Assembly: GCF_040822065.1 (NCBI RefSeq)
Contig: NZ_CP162005.1
Location: forward strand, 2,790,001-2,854,000
Direction: 5' to 3'
Source of the DNA: Pedobacter sp. WC2423
GTDB lineage: Bacteria > Bacteroidota > Bacteroidia > Sphingobacteriales > Sphingobacteriaceae
Length of the DNA stretch: 64,000 nucleotides
The notes beneath the pieces are model-generated. The model searched no databases, was not told the origin of the DNA, and worked only from the letters and a program-made list of their open reading frames with translations. Positions 24,850 through 35,463 of this stretch are shown here, piece after piece (within the stretch, counting starts at the first letter, position 1; each line of letters starts with the position of its first letter). The position numbers were made by a program, and so were the translations under genes.

Positions 24850-27800
24850 CATTACTAAACAGGATTTTATTGATTTGGGAGCTGTTCCTTCTGTTTATTC
24901 TCTTTTTGAGGATACGGCAAAGCATTTCCCAGAACTTACTGCGCTTTCTTTCGGGCAGGAGCAGCTCTCTTATGACATACTCTTACAAAGAGTCACTGAC
25001 TTAAGTGCAAAAATCACTGAATTAACCAATGAAGAGCTTATTGGCTTAAGTACAACCCGGTCTGCCGATATGATTATCGCCATACTCGCCATACTGAAGT
25101 CCGGGAAAGCCTATCTTCCTTTAGATCCCGCTTATCCGCAACAAAGATTACAGCAGATCATTACTGATTCGGGAATTAAAACCTGTATTTGTCCACTGGA
25201 AGAGCAGGAAATTTTTGGTTCTGCATTAAATATTATTGCACATCACACTGCTTTTATACCACAGCATCAGGAGAAAGAACTGCACGTTACGCAAAATCCC
25301 AATGCTTATGTACTGTATACATCAGGTTCTACAGGCACGCCTAAAGGAGTTTACATGACACAGGCTGCCCTGGTCAATCTTATTTTATGGCAGCAAAAGA
25401 ATTCAATAACAGGTCCGGGCAGTAAAACCTTACAATTTGCACCGATCACCTTTGATGTGTCTTTTCAGGAAATATTCTGCACATTAACTACAGGGGCAAC
25501 TTTAGTCCTTATTCAGGATGATTTAAGACTCGATCCTGTTAACCTGCTTAATTTCATCAGCGAAGCTGCTATAGACCGGATTTTCCTTCCTTTTGTAGCC
25601 CTGCAATTTTTAGCTGAAGCTGCTACCGGTAATCAACAATATCCTGCACATTTAAAAGAAATCATGACTGCTGGTGAGCAATTGAAAATCACTCCGCAAG
25701 TCAGAGAATTCTTTGAAGGATTAAATAACTGTGTACTTTTTAACCAGTACGGACCTACAGAATGTCATGTAGTTACTGAACTTAAACTAACCGGAGCACC
25801 TGCCAGCTGGCCATTACTGCCAAATATTGGCCGGCCGGTCTCCAATACAAGTATTTACATTTTAGACCAGGACAAAAATCTGCTGCAGGCAGGAGAAACC
25901 GGAGAATTGGCAATTGCAGGAAGCAGCCTTGCCGAAGGTTATCTGAACAGGCCGGAGTTAACCGCAGAAAAATTCGTCCGGATTCCTGTAAATGGTACGC
26001 AAACCCGGGTTTATCTGACCGGCGACCTTGCCCGTTATGAAAATGATGGCACTATTGAGTTCCTGGGAAGAAAGGACGATCAGGTTAAAATCAGAGGTTA
26101 CAGAATTGAATTGGGTGAAATTGAAGTTATCCTCAACCAGATCAAAGGTATCAGACAAGCTGTAGTTACCGCTAAAGCGGATTTAAGTGGCCAGTACAGG
26201 TTACTTGCCTATCTGGTTGCCGATCCTGAAAACAGAAATACAAGTCTGATCAGGCAGGAACTTGAAACACAATTGCCTGAATATATGATCCCTTCCGCTT
26301 TAATCTGGATGGAAGATCTGCCCAAAACAACCAGCGGTAAAGTAGACAAGAAAAACCTTCCTTTACCCGAACGTAAAAGACCTGAGTTAGCCGTACTTTA
26401 TAGTCCGGCCAGGACTCCACTGGAAAAAAGAATTGCTGCAATCTGGGCCCGCGTACTGGAAATAGACCAGATCGGGATCAATGATAATTTCTTTGAACTG
26501 GGTGGGAACTCCCTTTTAGCTTTAAAAACAGTTTCTTCTTTAAGAACTGAATATCATATCGAACTGCCCATTACTAAACTTTATCAATTCCCGCAAATCA
26601 GCGGGCTCGTTAAATATCTTGATGCGGCATCAGCAGTGCCAAAAAAACAAAGAGAACGGATTTCAGATCCGGGACAGCCTGTTGCAATTATTGGCATGGC
26701 TGGTAAATTTCCAGGTGCGGATACCATAGAAGAATTGTGGGAAGTATTACGCCATGGGAAAGAAACGATAACTTTCTTTAAAGACCTTGATTCTTCTATT
26801 CCCGATGAGCTCAGAAATGATCCGCAATATGTAAAAGCGAGAGGTATTTTAAATGGGGCTGATTTGTTTGATCCTGCATTTTTCGGGATCAATCCTAAGC
26901 TTGCCGAACTCATGGATCCCCAGCAAAGGATATTCCTGGAGATCAGCAGAGATGTACTGGAAAAATCAGGACATTTACCTGCAGTTTATGATGGACTGAT
27001 CGGCGTATTTGCAGGCTCCGGAAATAACAGTTATTTCCAGCATAATGTAGCAGGAAATACCGACCTGATTAACCAGGTTGGAAGCTTCCAGGTCATGACG
27101 GTCAATGAAAAAGATTATATCTCTTCCCGCACAGCCTATGAACTGGACTTGAAAGGCCCTGCAGTAAGTGTTTTCTCTGCTTGCTCTACTTCGCTGCTTG
27201 CGGTAACCCAGGCAGTAGAAAGTTTGCGGAAAAACCAATGTGATGTCGCAATTGCTGGCGGGGCAAGTATTACTTCGCCTATCCATAGCGGACATATCTA
27301 CCAGGAAGGCGCCATGTTAAGCCGCGATGGCCATTGTCGTTCTTTTGATGCAGAGGCTACCGGAACAGTATTCAGTGACGGGGCAGGAGTTGTCCTTTTA
27401 AAAACACTGGCTGCTGCTTTACAAGACGGAGATACCATTTACGGACTCATTAAAGGTGTTGGTGTCAACAATGACGGAGGCACTAAAGGGAGTTTTACTG
27501 CCCCAAGTACCGATGGACAAGCTGCTGCAATTGCAATGGCTATTGCGGATGCCAGTATTGATCCTGCTACAATTTCTTATGTGGAAACACATGGAACAGC
27601 TACCCCATTAGGTGATCCGATTGAAATTGAAGGGTTGAAACAGGCTTTCGGAGCGCAGACTGCCCAGCAATTTTGTGCCATAGGCTCTATTAAAAGCAAC
27701 ATGGGCCATATGACTGCTGCTGCTGGTGTGGCCGGTCTGATCAAAACAACCCTTGCTTTATATTATAAGCAGATCCCTCCTTCTATCAATTTTGAGAAGC

Positions 27801-30800
27801 CCAATCCGGATATACTATTTGCCGGTTCGCCATTTTATGTCAACACACATTTAAAACCCTGGGATACGGCTCAAATCAGAAGAGCAGGTGTAAGTTCTTT
27901 TGGTGTCGGAGGAACAAATGTTCACGTCATTGTAGAAGAACATGACCATTTAAAAGCATTGAATGAAGATCAGGGCCGGTTAAAAAACCTGTTTACCTGG
28001 TCAGCTAAATCAGCGGACAGCTTACAAGCTTATGAATCGGTTTTAAAAACATACCTTCATACACAAGCTGAACTTAACCATGCTGACGTTGCTTATACCC
28101 TGCAAACCACAAGAGCAGATTTCTTACAGCGCAGTTTTTTTGTTGCTGGTACTACAGAGGATTTAACAGCAGAAAATAAGGTATCTACGGCTATTGTTAA
28201 AACACTGCCCGGCGAAACGGTATTTCTATTTCCTGGTCAGGGTGCACAGTACCCTGGAATGGGCGTTGAACTCTATAAAAACGAACCTGTTTATCAAGCA
28301 GCCATTGATGAATGTGCATCGATTTTAATGGCTTATCTGGATCAGGATATCAGGCAGCTGATTTACGCAGCAGCTGATGACCTGCAAGCTGGCATACTGT
28401 TAAACAACACAAAATACACACAACCTGCTTTATTTATCACTTCTTATGCCATTGCCCGTTTGTGGATGAGCTGGGGAATACAGCCTTCTATCCTTTGCGG
28501 ACATAGTATTGGAGAATACGTTGCTGCACATTTAGCAGGGGTTTTCACTTTAGAAGATGGTCTTAAACTTATTGCTTCCCGTGGTGCAATGGTCAGCGAA
28601 TTACCAGAAGGAAGTATGTTAAGTGTCAGGGCTTCTGCTTTGGAAATTGAGCAATTCCTTCCGGAAACTTTAGCTATTGCAGCAATAAACAGCCCTAAAT
28701 TATGTGTTGTTGCCGGAAAAAATGAAGATATTGATGCCTTTCAGCTTAATCTTGATGAAAAGCTGATCTTACATAAAAGATTACTAACCAGCCATGCTTT
28801 TCACTCTGCGATGATGGATCCTATCCTCAAAGACTTTAGTGAAATTGTAAGTCAGGTCAAATTAAACAGACCACAAAAACCAATTGTTTCTACAGTTACG
28901 GGTGATTTCCTGACCGATGCACAAGCACAGAACCCTGGTTACTGGACAGAACATTTAAGAAAAACAGTTCGTTTTTCTCCAGCCATGGATACCATACTGG
29001 CACTGGATCACCCGGTATTGATTGAAGCAGGTCCGGGAAATACCTGTACCACGCTGGCCTGGCAGCATGAAGCGAAAACTACCTTTACTGCAATTGCCAG
29101 TCTGGATAAAAAAGAGGCCGCAGGTTCTTATGATGCGATTTTAACTGCTTTGGGAAAAACCTGGTTAGCAGGATTAACCCCAGACTGGAAAGCATTCTAC
29201 CACAACCAGCACAGGCGGAGCATTGAGCTGCCTGCTTACCGTTATCATAAAAAAAGATACTGGGCAGAACCTAAAAACAAGATCAGACAAAACACACTAA
29301 CCAATACTCACCAAATCACTACAAATCCCCTGACTGCCATGAGGAAAGATACACTGATTGAAAAGATCAAACACTTACTGGAAAATGCCTCTGGAATTGA
29401 AATGGATGGTGTTACCCCAGATAGAAGTTTTATTGAGATCGGACTGGATTCATTGCTGCTGACACAGGTCGCAATTACCTTTAAAAAAGAATTCTCTCTG
29501 CCGGTCAGCTTCAGACAACTGAATGAAGAATATTCAACTATTGATGCACTTGCTTCTTATATAGCTAAAAATACGGCACAGGAACCAGCTCCCGCAGCCA
29601 CACCCGTTTCACCTGACTATAACCAGGCTGTGAACAGGTCTGCTGCTTTTGCCCCTGCCGACACTGCTCTTGGATTAATCGCCCAGCAGTTACAGTTATT
29701 GACTAAACAGGTGGAATTGATGAGTGGATCTGCGCCTTCGGTTTACCGTGATGCGGTTTCTTCTGCACCCATACGAACACCAGACACCACAACAACAGCT
29801 ATTTCTGCGGAGGAGTTAATAGAAATTAAAAAACCATTTGGGGCTACTGCAAGAATTGAAAAAAGTTCAGCTGCTTTAACGCCTGAACAAAAAGAATTCT
29901 TAACGCAATTAACCCAGCGTTACAATCAAAAAACTGCTGCCAGTAAAGCTTATACACAAAAACACAGGGCTCATATGGCAGATCCCCGTGTGGTATCCGG
30001 ATTTAAACCTTATACCAAAGAAATCGTTTATTCTATTGTCGCCAATAAATCTCTTGGAAGCCATTTATGGGATATTGATGGAAATGAATACATCGATGCT
30101 TTGAATGGCTTTGGCTCAAACTTATTGGGTTATCAGCACCCTGTATTGAAAAGTGCAATTCTCGAACAGGTAGAAAAAGGATATGAAATAGGTCCGCAGC
30201 ATGAGCTTGCCGGTGAGGTCAGCCAGCTGATTTGTGAATTTACTGGTTTTGACCGTGCTGCCCTATGTAATACTGGCTCTGAGGCTGTTTTAGGAGCAAT
30301 GAGAATTGCCAGAACAGTGACCGGGCGTTCTTTAATCGTTTCCTTTTCGGGCTCTTACCATGGAATTAACGATGAAGTTATTATCAGGGGAACTAAAAAA
30401 TTAAAAAGCTTTCCGGCAGCTCCGGGCATTATGCCCGAGGCTGTACAAAATATGCTGGTCCTGGATTATGGGACTGAAGAATCATTAAATATCATCAGAG
30501 AAAGAGCACATGAAATTGCTGCGGTTCTGGTAGAGCCTGTACAAAGCAGAAGACCAGAATTTCAGCCGGTTGACTTTCTGAAAGAAATCAGGGAAATTAC
30601 GCTGAAATCTGAAACAGTACTGATCTTTGATGAAGTAATTACTGGTTTCCGTGCTCATCAGGGTGGCGCACAGGCCATATTTGGCATTCAGGCTGACCTG
30701 GGTACTTATGGAAAAGTAATTGGCGGAGGTTTACCTATCGGAGCTATCGCCGGAAAAAAACAATTCATGGATGCACTGGATGGTGGCTTCTGGTCTTATG

Positions 30801-31387
30801 GTGACGCCTCCTATCCGGAAGCAGGAGTTACTTATTTTGCCGGAACCTTTGTCAGACACCCGCTGGCACTGGCGGCTGGTAAAGCCAGTCTGGAATATAT
30901 GAAAGCAAAAGGTCATGAATTCCAGCTCAAATTAAATAACAATACCACTTATCTGGCCGGCTTATTAAATGAGATCATTGAGGAATTGAACCTGCCGCTG
31001 TTTGCTGCTCATTTTGGTTCTTTGTGGAAGCTCAAATTTACAACAGAATATCCATACAGTGAGCTGCTATTTACCTTGATGCGGTATAAAGGGATTCATA
31101 TCTGGGATGGTTTTCCTTGTTTTGTGACCGAAGCGCATACACTGGATGAGATCAATCAGATTGCAGCAAAATTCAAAGAAAGTGCAAGTGAATTAATTAA
31201 AGCCGGGTTGATCCCCTTAAATGAATCTCCGTCTTTAACAGAAGCAGGCCGTTCCAATGGAATCTCCGTACTTCAACCGCCTGTTCCAGGTGCAAGACTA
31301 GGAAGAGATCAATCAGGAAATCCTGCCTGGTTTATCACCGATCCGGAAAATCCGGAAAAATATCTTCAGGTAGAGTCAAATAGTTAA
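24842..31387 (+). CDS. Hybrid NRPS-PKS: A-PCP-KS-AT-ACP-aminotransferase
   Basis: A 2181-residue megasynthase with no N-terminal C domain, so a loading protein. The A domain (about 20-510) has YTSGSTGTPKG, FDVSFQE with D205, and NQYGPTECHVV. PCP Ser557 lies in LGGNSL. The KS (about 612-1035) has C781, H917 and H956 intact. The AT (about 1125-1410) has S1222 in GHSIG and HAFH (1318-1321), the malonyl-CoA signature. ACP Ser1537 lies in GLDSL. A class III PLP aminotransferase (about 1690-2110) has K1958 in YGKVIGGGLPIGA. No KR, DH, ER or E domain is present. The beta-ketoacyl intermediate should therefore be transaminated to a beta-amino acid, as in iturin/mycosubtilin and microcystin assembly. 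The A-pocket code reads DVQFMAQVVK by motif alignment; it resembles proline codes but with Gln in place of His, so the substrate is uncertain. Confidence 0.95.
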   Translation: MHNITKQDFIDLGAVPSVYSLFEDTAKHFPELTALSFGQEQLSYDILLQRVTDLSAKITELTNEELIGLSTTRSADMIIAILAILKSGKAYLPLDPAYPQQRLQQIITDSGIKTCICPLEEQEIFGSALNIIAHHTAFIPQHQEKELHVTQNPNAYVLYTSGSTGTPKGVYMTQAALVNLILWQQKNSITGPGSKTLQFAPITFDVSFQEIFCTLTTGATLVLIQDDLRLDPVNLLNFISEAAIDRIFLPFVALQFLAEAATGNQQYPAHLKEIMTAGEQLKITPQVREFFEGLNNCVLFNQYGPTECHVVTELKLTGAPASWPLLPNIGRPVSNTSIYILDQDKNLLQAGETGELAIAGSSLAEGYLNRPELTAEKFVRIPVNGTQTRVYLTGDLARYENDGTIEFLGRKDDQVKIRGYRIELGEIEVILNQIKGIRQAVVTAKADLSGQYRLLAYLVADPENRNTSLIRQELETQLPEYMIPSALIWMEDLPKTTSGKVDKKNLPLPERKRPELAVLYSPARTPLEKRIAAIWARVLEIDQIGINDNFFELGGNSLLALKTVSSLRTEYHIELPITKLYQFPQISGLVKYLDAASAVPKKQRERISDPGQPVAIIGMAGKFPGADTIEELWEVLRHGKETITFFKDLDSSIPDELRNDPQYVKARGILNGADLFDPAFFGINPKLAELMDPQQRIFLEISRDVLEKSGHLPAVYDGLIGVFAGSGNNSYFQHNVAGNTDLINQVGSFQVMTVNEKDYISSRTAYELDLKGPAVSVFSACSTSLLAVTQAVESLRKNQCDVAIAGGASITSPIHSGHIYQEGAMLSRDGHCRSFDAEATGTVFSDGAGVVLLKTLAAALQDGDTIYGLIKGVGVNNDGGTKGSFTAPSTDGQAAAIAMAIADASIDPATISYVETHGTATPLGDPIEIEGLKQAFGAQTAQQFCAIGSIKSNMGHMTAAAGVAGLIKTTLALYYKQIPPSINFEKPNPDILFAGSPFYVNTHLKPWDTAQIRRAGVSSFGVGGTNVHVIVEEHDHLKALNEDQGRLKNLFTWSAKSADSLQAYESVLKTYLHTQAELNHADVAYTLQTTRADFLQRSFFVAGTTEDLTAENKVSTAIVKTLPGETVFLFPGQGAQYPGMGVELYKNEPVYQAAIDECASILMAYLDQDIRQLIYAAADDLQAGILLNNTKYTQPALFITSYAIARLWMSWGIQPSILCGHSIGEYVAAHLAGVFTLEDGLKLIASRGAMVSELPEGSMLSVRASALEIEQFLPETLAIAAINSPKLCVVAGKNEDIDAFQLNLDEKLILHKRLLTSHAFHSAMMDPILKDFSEIVSQVKLNRPQKPIVSTVTGDFLTDAQAQNPGYWTEHLRKTVRFSPAMDTILALDHPVLIEAGPGNTCTTLAWQHEAKTTFTAIASLDKKEAAGSYDAILTALGKTWLAGLTPDWKAFYHNQHRRSIELPAYRYHKKRYWAEPKNKIRQNTLTNTHQITTNPLTAMRKDTLIEKIKHLLENASGIEMDGVTPDRSFIEIGLDSLLLTQVAITFKKEFSLPVSFRQLNEEYSTIDALASYIAKNTAQEPAPAATPVSPDYNQAVNRSAAFAPADTALGLIAQQLQLLTKQVELMSGSAPSVYRDAVSSAPIRTPDTTTTAISAEELIEIKKPFGATARIEKSSAALTPEQKEFLTQLTQRYNQKTAASKAYTQKHRAHMADPRVVSGFKPYTKEIVYSIVANKSLGSHLWDIDGNEYIDALNGFGSNLLGYQHPVLKSAILEQVEKGYEIGPQHELAGEVSQLICEFTGFDRAALCNTGSEAVLGAMRIARTVTGRSLIVSFSGSYHGINDEVIIRGTKKLKSFPAAPGIMPEAVQNMLVLDYGTEESLNIIRERAHEIAAVLVEPVQSRRPEFQPVDFLKEIREITLKSETVLIFDEVITGFRAHQGGAQAIFGIQADLGTYGKVIGGGLPIGAIAGKKQFMDALDGGFWSYGDASYPEAGVTYFAGTFVRHPLALAAGKASLEYMKAKGHEFQLKLNNNTTYLAGLLNEIIEELNLPLFAAHFGSLWKLKFTTEYPYSELLFTLMRYKGIHIWDGFPCFVTEAHTLDEINQIAAKFKESASELIKAGLIPLNESPSLTEAGRSNGISVLQPPVPGARLGRDQSGNPAWFITDPENPEKYLQVESNS

Positions 31388-31388
31388 A

Positions 31389-34300
31389 ATGAGCGTACGT
31401 AAACAAAACATAACCTACAAACAAGTTGATTTTGACCCTTTTATAGCTGGAGAAATCATTCGTACTGCACCATCAACGGAGCCTCAGATAGAAATCTGGA
31501 CTTCTTGTATGCTGGGTGGGAATGATGCGAGCAGAGCTTATAACGAATCTGTTTCACTCCGTCTGAAAGGAAATATTGAGCCTGAATTATTAAAAGATAC
31601 GATCAAAAGAGTAGCACAGCGTCATGAGGCCTTAAGGTCTGCTTTTAGCAGAGACGGTGCGACTATCCTTATTTTTGACCAGGTAAAAGATGAACTGGTC
31701 TACACAGATTTATCTGCATTGAGCTCAGCGCAGCAGGAACAGGAGATCAGACAATACGTAAATGGTGACGCCTTGTTCCTGTTTGATCTCTTAAATGGCC
31801 CGCTGTTTAAAACCGGTCTGCAAAAGCTTTCCGATCAGGAATACCATTTCACTTTTACAGGACATCATATCATCTGTGATGGCTGGTCACTGGGAATAAT
31901 TTTGCAGGACATCAGTAAAATCTATACTGCACTGGTCAAAAAGGCCAATCCCGATTTAGCGAAAGTGACCTCCTTAACTGATTTTGCCTATGAGCAGCTG
32001 GCTTTCTCCGGGAGTGCAGCGCGCAAAGCAAATGAACAGTTCTGGCTCAGCCAGTATGAACAGCAGATCCCGGTACTGGATGTACCCACTGATCATGAAC
32101 GTCCGCAACTCAGGACCTTTAAAAGTAACCGGTTAGATTTCCACGTTTCCCAACAACTGATCCATGCACTGAAAGCAACCGGAAAAGCTGAAGGAAGCAG
32201 CCTGGTGATCACTTTCCTGGCTGCATTTGAAGTTTTCCTGCACCTGTTAACCGGGCAGAGAGACATTGTTGTCGGTTTACCGGCTTCCGGACAATCCGTT
32301 ACCGGGCATTATAACCTGGTAGGACATTGTGTAAACTTCCTGCCTGTCAGAAGTTATCCGAATAAAAACTACAGTTTCAAAGAATACCTGAAGCTCAGAA
32401 AATCAGCTGTACTGGATGCTTTCGATCATCAGCAGATTACCTGGGGTAATCTGCTGAAAAACCTGAAGATTGCAAGAGACCCTTCCAGGATCCCCCTGGC
32501 TCCTGTTGTTTTCAATGTAGACATGGGTTTAGATGACGGCGTTTCTTTTGATAACCTTGATTATCAATTGATCAGTAACCCAAGGGCTTTTGAAAGCTTT
32601 GAACTGTTCATCAATGCCAGCGGCTCAGAAAATTCTTTTGTACTGGAATGGTCTTATAATACGCAGTTATTTGAACAGCAGACCATCCAGCAAATGATGG
32701 CTGGTTTTGAAAACATTTTAAAGTTTATCACCACACATCCTGAGCAGAAACTCAAAGCATTAGTTCAGCAGGATAATCCATATTTTCTTTCAGCCCCCGT
32801 ATTTAAAAGAAGTACGGCTATTGCAGCAGTAACCACGACCGATTTCAGCGCAGAAATTGCTGCTTTGAAAGCGTTCACCGTCCAGGGTTTATTTGAAAAA
32901 GCGGCAGCCATTTTTAAAGATCAGACTGCGATTACTTTTCAGGATGAATCTATCAGCTACAGCAACCTGGATATCAGGGCTGATAACCTGAGCAGGGCTA
33001 TCCTGAACCGTGCACCCAACGAAGAAATCATCGGGATCAGCACTACCCGCGGCATTAACATGATTGTTGCTATCCTTGCGATTCTTAAAGCAGGAAAAGC
33101 TTATCTGCCGCTTGACCCTAATTATCCCGAAATCAGGCTGAGCCAGATTATCAATGACTCAAATCTCCATTTTTGTATTGCCGGAGCTGTAGAAAACAAG
33201 TTCTTTCAACAACTGGATTTACAAACGATAGACTTTGACCTCACCTATAGTCTGCCCGTACAAAACAGCAAACAGCAGAACCCGAACGGGTATGTTTTAT
33301 ATACTTCAGGCTCTACCGGAAAACCTAAGGGCGTTTATATGACACAGCTTGCCCTGGTCAATTTAATCCAGTGGCAAATGATCAATTCAATTGCCGGCGC
33401 CGGAAGTATAACCCTGCAATTTGCACCTTTAACTTTTGATGTATCCTTTCAGGAAATATTCTGCACGCTTTGTGCTGGCGGACAATTGATCCTGATTGAT
33501 GATGTGCTCCGGTTAAATCCTGATAACCTGCTCGATAAGATTGAATTAAAAAAAATCAACAGGATTTATCTGCCTTTTGTGGCCTTACAATTCCTGGCCG
33601 AAACCGCAGCCAGCATGGGTAAATTCCCCAAAGCTTTAAAAGAAGTGATGACTGCCGGCGAGCAATTAAAAATTACCCCGCAGATCGAACAATTTTTCCG
33701 GGCTGTTCCGGGCTGTATACTTTACAATCAATACGGCCCTACTGAATGTCATGTAGTTACGCAGTTGAAATTAACAGGAAACCCATCAAAATGGCCGGCT
33801 TTACCTCATATAGGAAGCCCGGTTTCCAATACGGCCATTCATATTACTACAGAAAATCTGGAAATACTGGCTCCCGGAGAAATCGGGGAATTGTGTATCT
33901 CTGGTGCCAGCCTTGCTGCCGGTTATTTAAACAAGCCGGAACTGACTGCCGAAAAATTTGTCATTTTAACTTTATCTGACGGAAAACAGGTACGTGCTTA
34001 CCGTACAGGAGATTTAGCCAGGATTTTACCCGATGGGAATATTGAGTTCCTTGGTCGTAATGATGATCAGGTTAAAATAAGGGGTTACCGGATTGAGCTT
34101 GGAGAAGTAGAAGCAGTATTAAACCGTATTCCGGGGATTGCACAAGTTGTGGTAACCGCGAAGGAAGATCATAACGGACGCAAAAGGCTGGTTGCTTATT
34201 TAGCTTCTGCCACCGGAAATCAGGATACCGCTTTTGTAAGGAATGAGATACAGAGCAGATTACCCGCTTTTATGATCCCTTCTGTATTTGTCTGGGTTTT

Positions 34301-35453
34301 GGAATTTCCAAGAACCAGCAGCGGTAAAATAGACAAGAAATTATTGCCTGCACCTGACCATCTGCATGCTGGTGATTTCAGCAAATATACCGCGCCGCAG
34401 ACTCCAACTGAAACCACCATCGTCAAACTATGGGAAGAATTACTCGATGTTAAAGAGATTGGTATTGACGATAATTTCTTTGAACTGGGCGGACATTCAC
34501 TCATCGCCATTCAGTTCATGATCCATATAGAAAAAGTCAATGGACATGGTTTGCCGCTGGCTACATTATTTGAATATCCGACCATCCGGACTTTAGGTAA
34601 ATTACTGGACGGACAGAACAAGCCCACTACTTATACTTCATTGGTTCCCATTAAACCATCGGGAACAAAAACCCCGATATATATTGTTCATGGAGGCGGG
34701 TATAATGTCCTTAACTTTAGTGGCATCGGACTCCATGTAGACCAGGAACAACCAGTGTTTGGCATTCAGGCACAAGGATTGGATGGCGTGGAAGAACCTA
34801 TGGACAACATGGAAGACATTGCCCGTTATTATATCGAAAGCATACTGGCCCAGAATCCACACGGTCCATATGCCCTTGCAGGATATTCTTTTGGAGGTTA
34901 TGTGGTGATCGAAATGGCCAGACAATTAAGAGAACTGGGACATGAGATTAAAATGCTGGGTATTTTTGATACCAATGCAAAAAACCTGGACTTCCACGGA
35001 AATAATTTCTCCGTTTTTAAAGAAAGAGTAAAGAAACAGCTGCCAAAATTCTGGTGGATCATCACTTCATTCCTGAAGGACCCTAAAGCAACAGTTAACT
35101 ATCAAAGACATATCATCACCACCAGGTTAAAGGAAATCTTTGGCGGCCAGCACCAAACCGAAGCAGAAGCAGAATCAGGAGGAATATATGAGATCATGAG
35201 GCGGATTGACAAGAAGTATGATATTGCTTACCAGGCTTATAAACTGGCGCCTTTCGAAGAGAAAATACATTTGTTCAGAGCGACCGATAATGTTTACTTT
35301 GTGGAAGATTTCAAATACCTCGGATGGCAGAAATATGCCTTGAAAGGAGTAGAAGTACATGATGTCCCCGGAGATCATAAAACAATGCTGCTGGCTCCTA
35401 ACGATAAAGAATTTGCAAGGACTTTACAGCAGGTATTAGATAGTGTCTCTTAA
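31389..35453 (+). CDS. NRPS termination module: C-A-PCP-TE
   Basis: A 1354-residue synthetase starting 1 nt after the hybrid gene. The C domain (about 30-470) has the catalytic HHIICDG at 159-165. The A domain (about 495-1005) has YTSGSTGKPKG, D684 in FDVSFQE and NQYGPTECHVV near 780. Its pocket reads DVQYMAQVVK, differing from the upstream A domain only by Tyr for Phe (Y727). PCP Ser1037 lies in LGGHSL. The type I thioesterase (about 1085-1354) has S1167 in GYSFGG and H1330 in GDHKTML. No epimerase or methyltransferase domain is present. It should condense the beta-aminoacyl intermediate with a second amino acid and release the product by hydrolysis or cyclisation. All active-site residues appear intact. 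Confidence 0.95.
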   Translation: MSVRKQNITYKQVDFDPFIAGEIIRTAPSTEPQIEIWTSCMLGGNDASRAYNESVSLRLKGNIEPELLKDTIKRVAQRHEALRSAFSRDGATILIFDQVKDELVYTDLSALSSAQQEQEIRQYVNGDALFLFDLLNGPLFKTGLQKLSDQEYHFTFTGHHIICDGWSLGIILQDISKIYTALVKKANPDLAKVTSLTDFAYEQLAFSGSAARKANEQFWLSQYEQQIPVLDVPTDHERPQLRTFKSNRLDFHVSQQLIHALKATGKAEGSSLVITFLAAFEVFLHLLTGQRDIVVGLPASGQSVTGHYNLVGHCVNFLPVRSYPNKNYSFKEYLKLRKSAVLDAFDHQQITWGNLLKNLKIARDPSRIPLAPVVFNVDMGLDDGVSFDNLDYQLISNPRAFESFELFINASGSENSFVLEWSYNTQLFEQQTIQQMMAGFENILKFITTHPEQKLKALVQQDNPYFLSAPVFKRSTAIAAVTTTDFSAEIAALKAFTVQGLFEKAAAIFKDQTAITFQDESISYSNLDIRADNLSRAILNRAPNEEIIGISTTRGINMIVAILAILKAGKAYLPLDPNYPEIRLSQIINDSNLHFCIAGAVENKFFQQLDLQTIDFDLTYSLPVQNSKQQNPNGYVLYTSGSTGKPKGVYMTQLALVNLIQWQMINSIAGAGSITLQFAPLTFDVSFQEIFCTLCAGGQLILIDDVLRLNPDNLLDKIELKKINRIYLPFVALQFLAETAASMGKFPKALKEVMTAGEQLKITPQIEQFFRAVPGCILYNQYGPTECHVVTQLKLTGNPSKWPALPHIGSPVSNTAIHITTENLEILAPGEIGELCISGASLAAGYLNKPELTAEKFVILTLSDGKQVRAYRTGDLARILPDGNIEFLGRNDDQVKIRGYRIELGEVEAVLNRIPGIAQVVVTAKEDHNGRKRLVAYLASATGNQDTAFVRNEIQSRLPAFMIPSVFVWVLEFPRTSSGKIDKKLLPAPDHLHAGDFSKYTAPQTPTETTIVKLWEELLDVKEIGIDDNFFELGGHSLIAIQFMIHIEKVNGHGLPLATLFEYPTIRTLGKLLDGQNKPTTYTSLVPIKPSGTKTPIYIVHGGGYNVLNFSGIGLHVDQEQPVFGIQAQGLDGVEEPMDNMEDIARYYIESILAQNPHGPYALAGYSFGGYVVIEMARQLRELGHEIKMLGIFDTNAKNLDFHGNNFSVFKERVKKQLPKFWWIITSFLKDPKATVNYQRHIITTRLKEIFGGQHQTEAEAESGGIYEIMRRIDKKYDIAYQAYKLAPFEEKIHLFRATDNVYFVEDFKYLGWQKYALKGVEVHDVPGDHKTMLLAPNDKEFARTLQQVLDSVS

Positions 35454-35463
35454 ATTTTGATTG

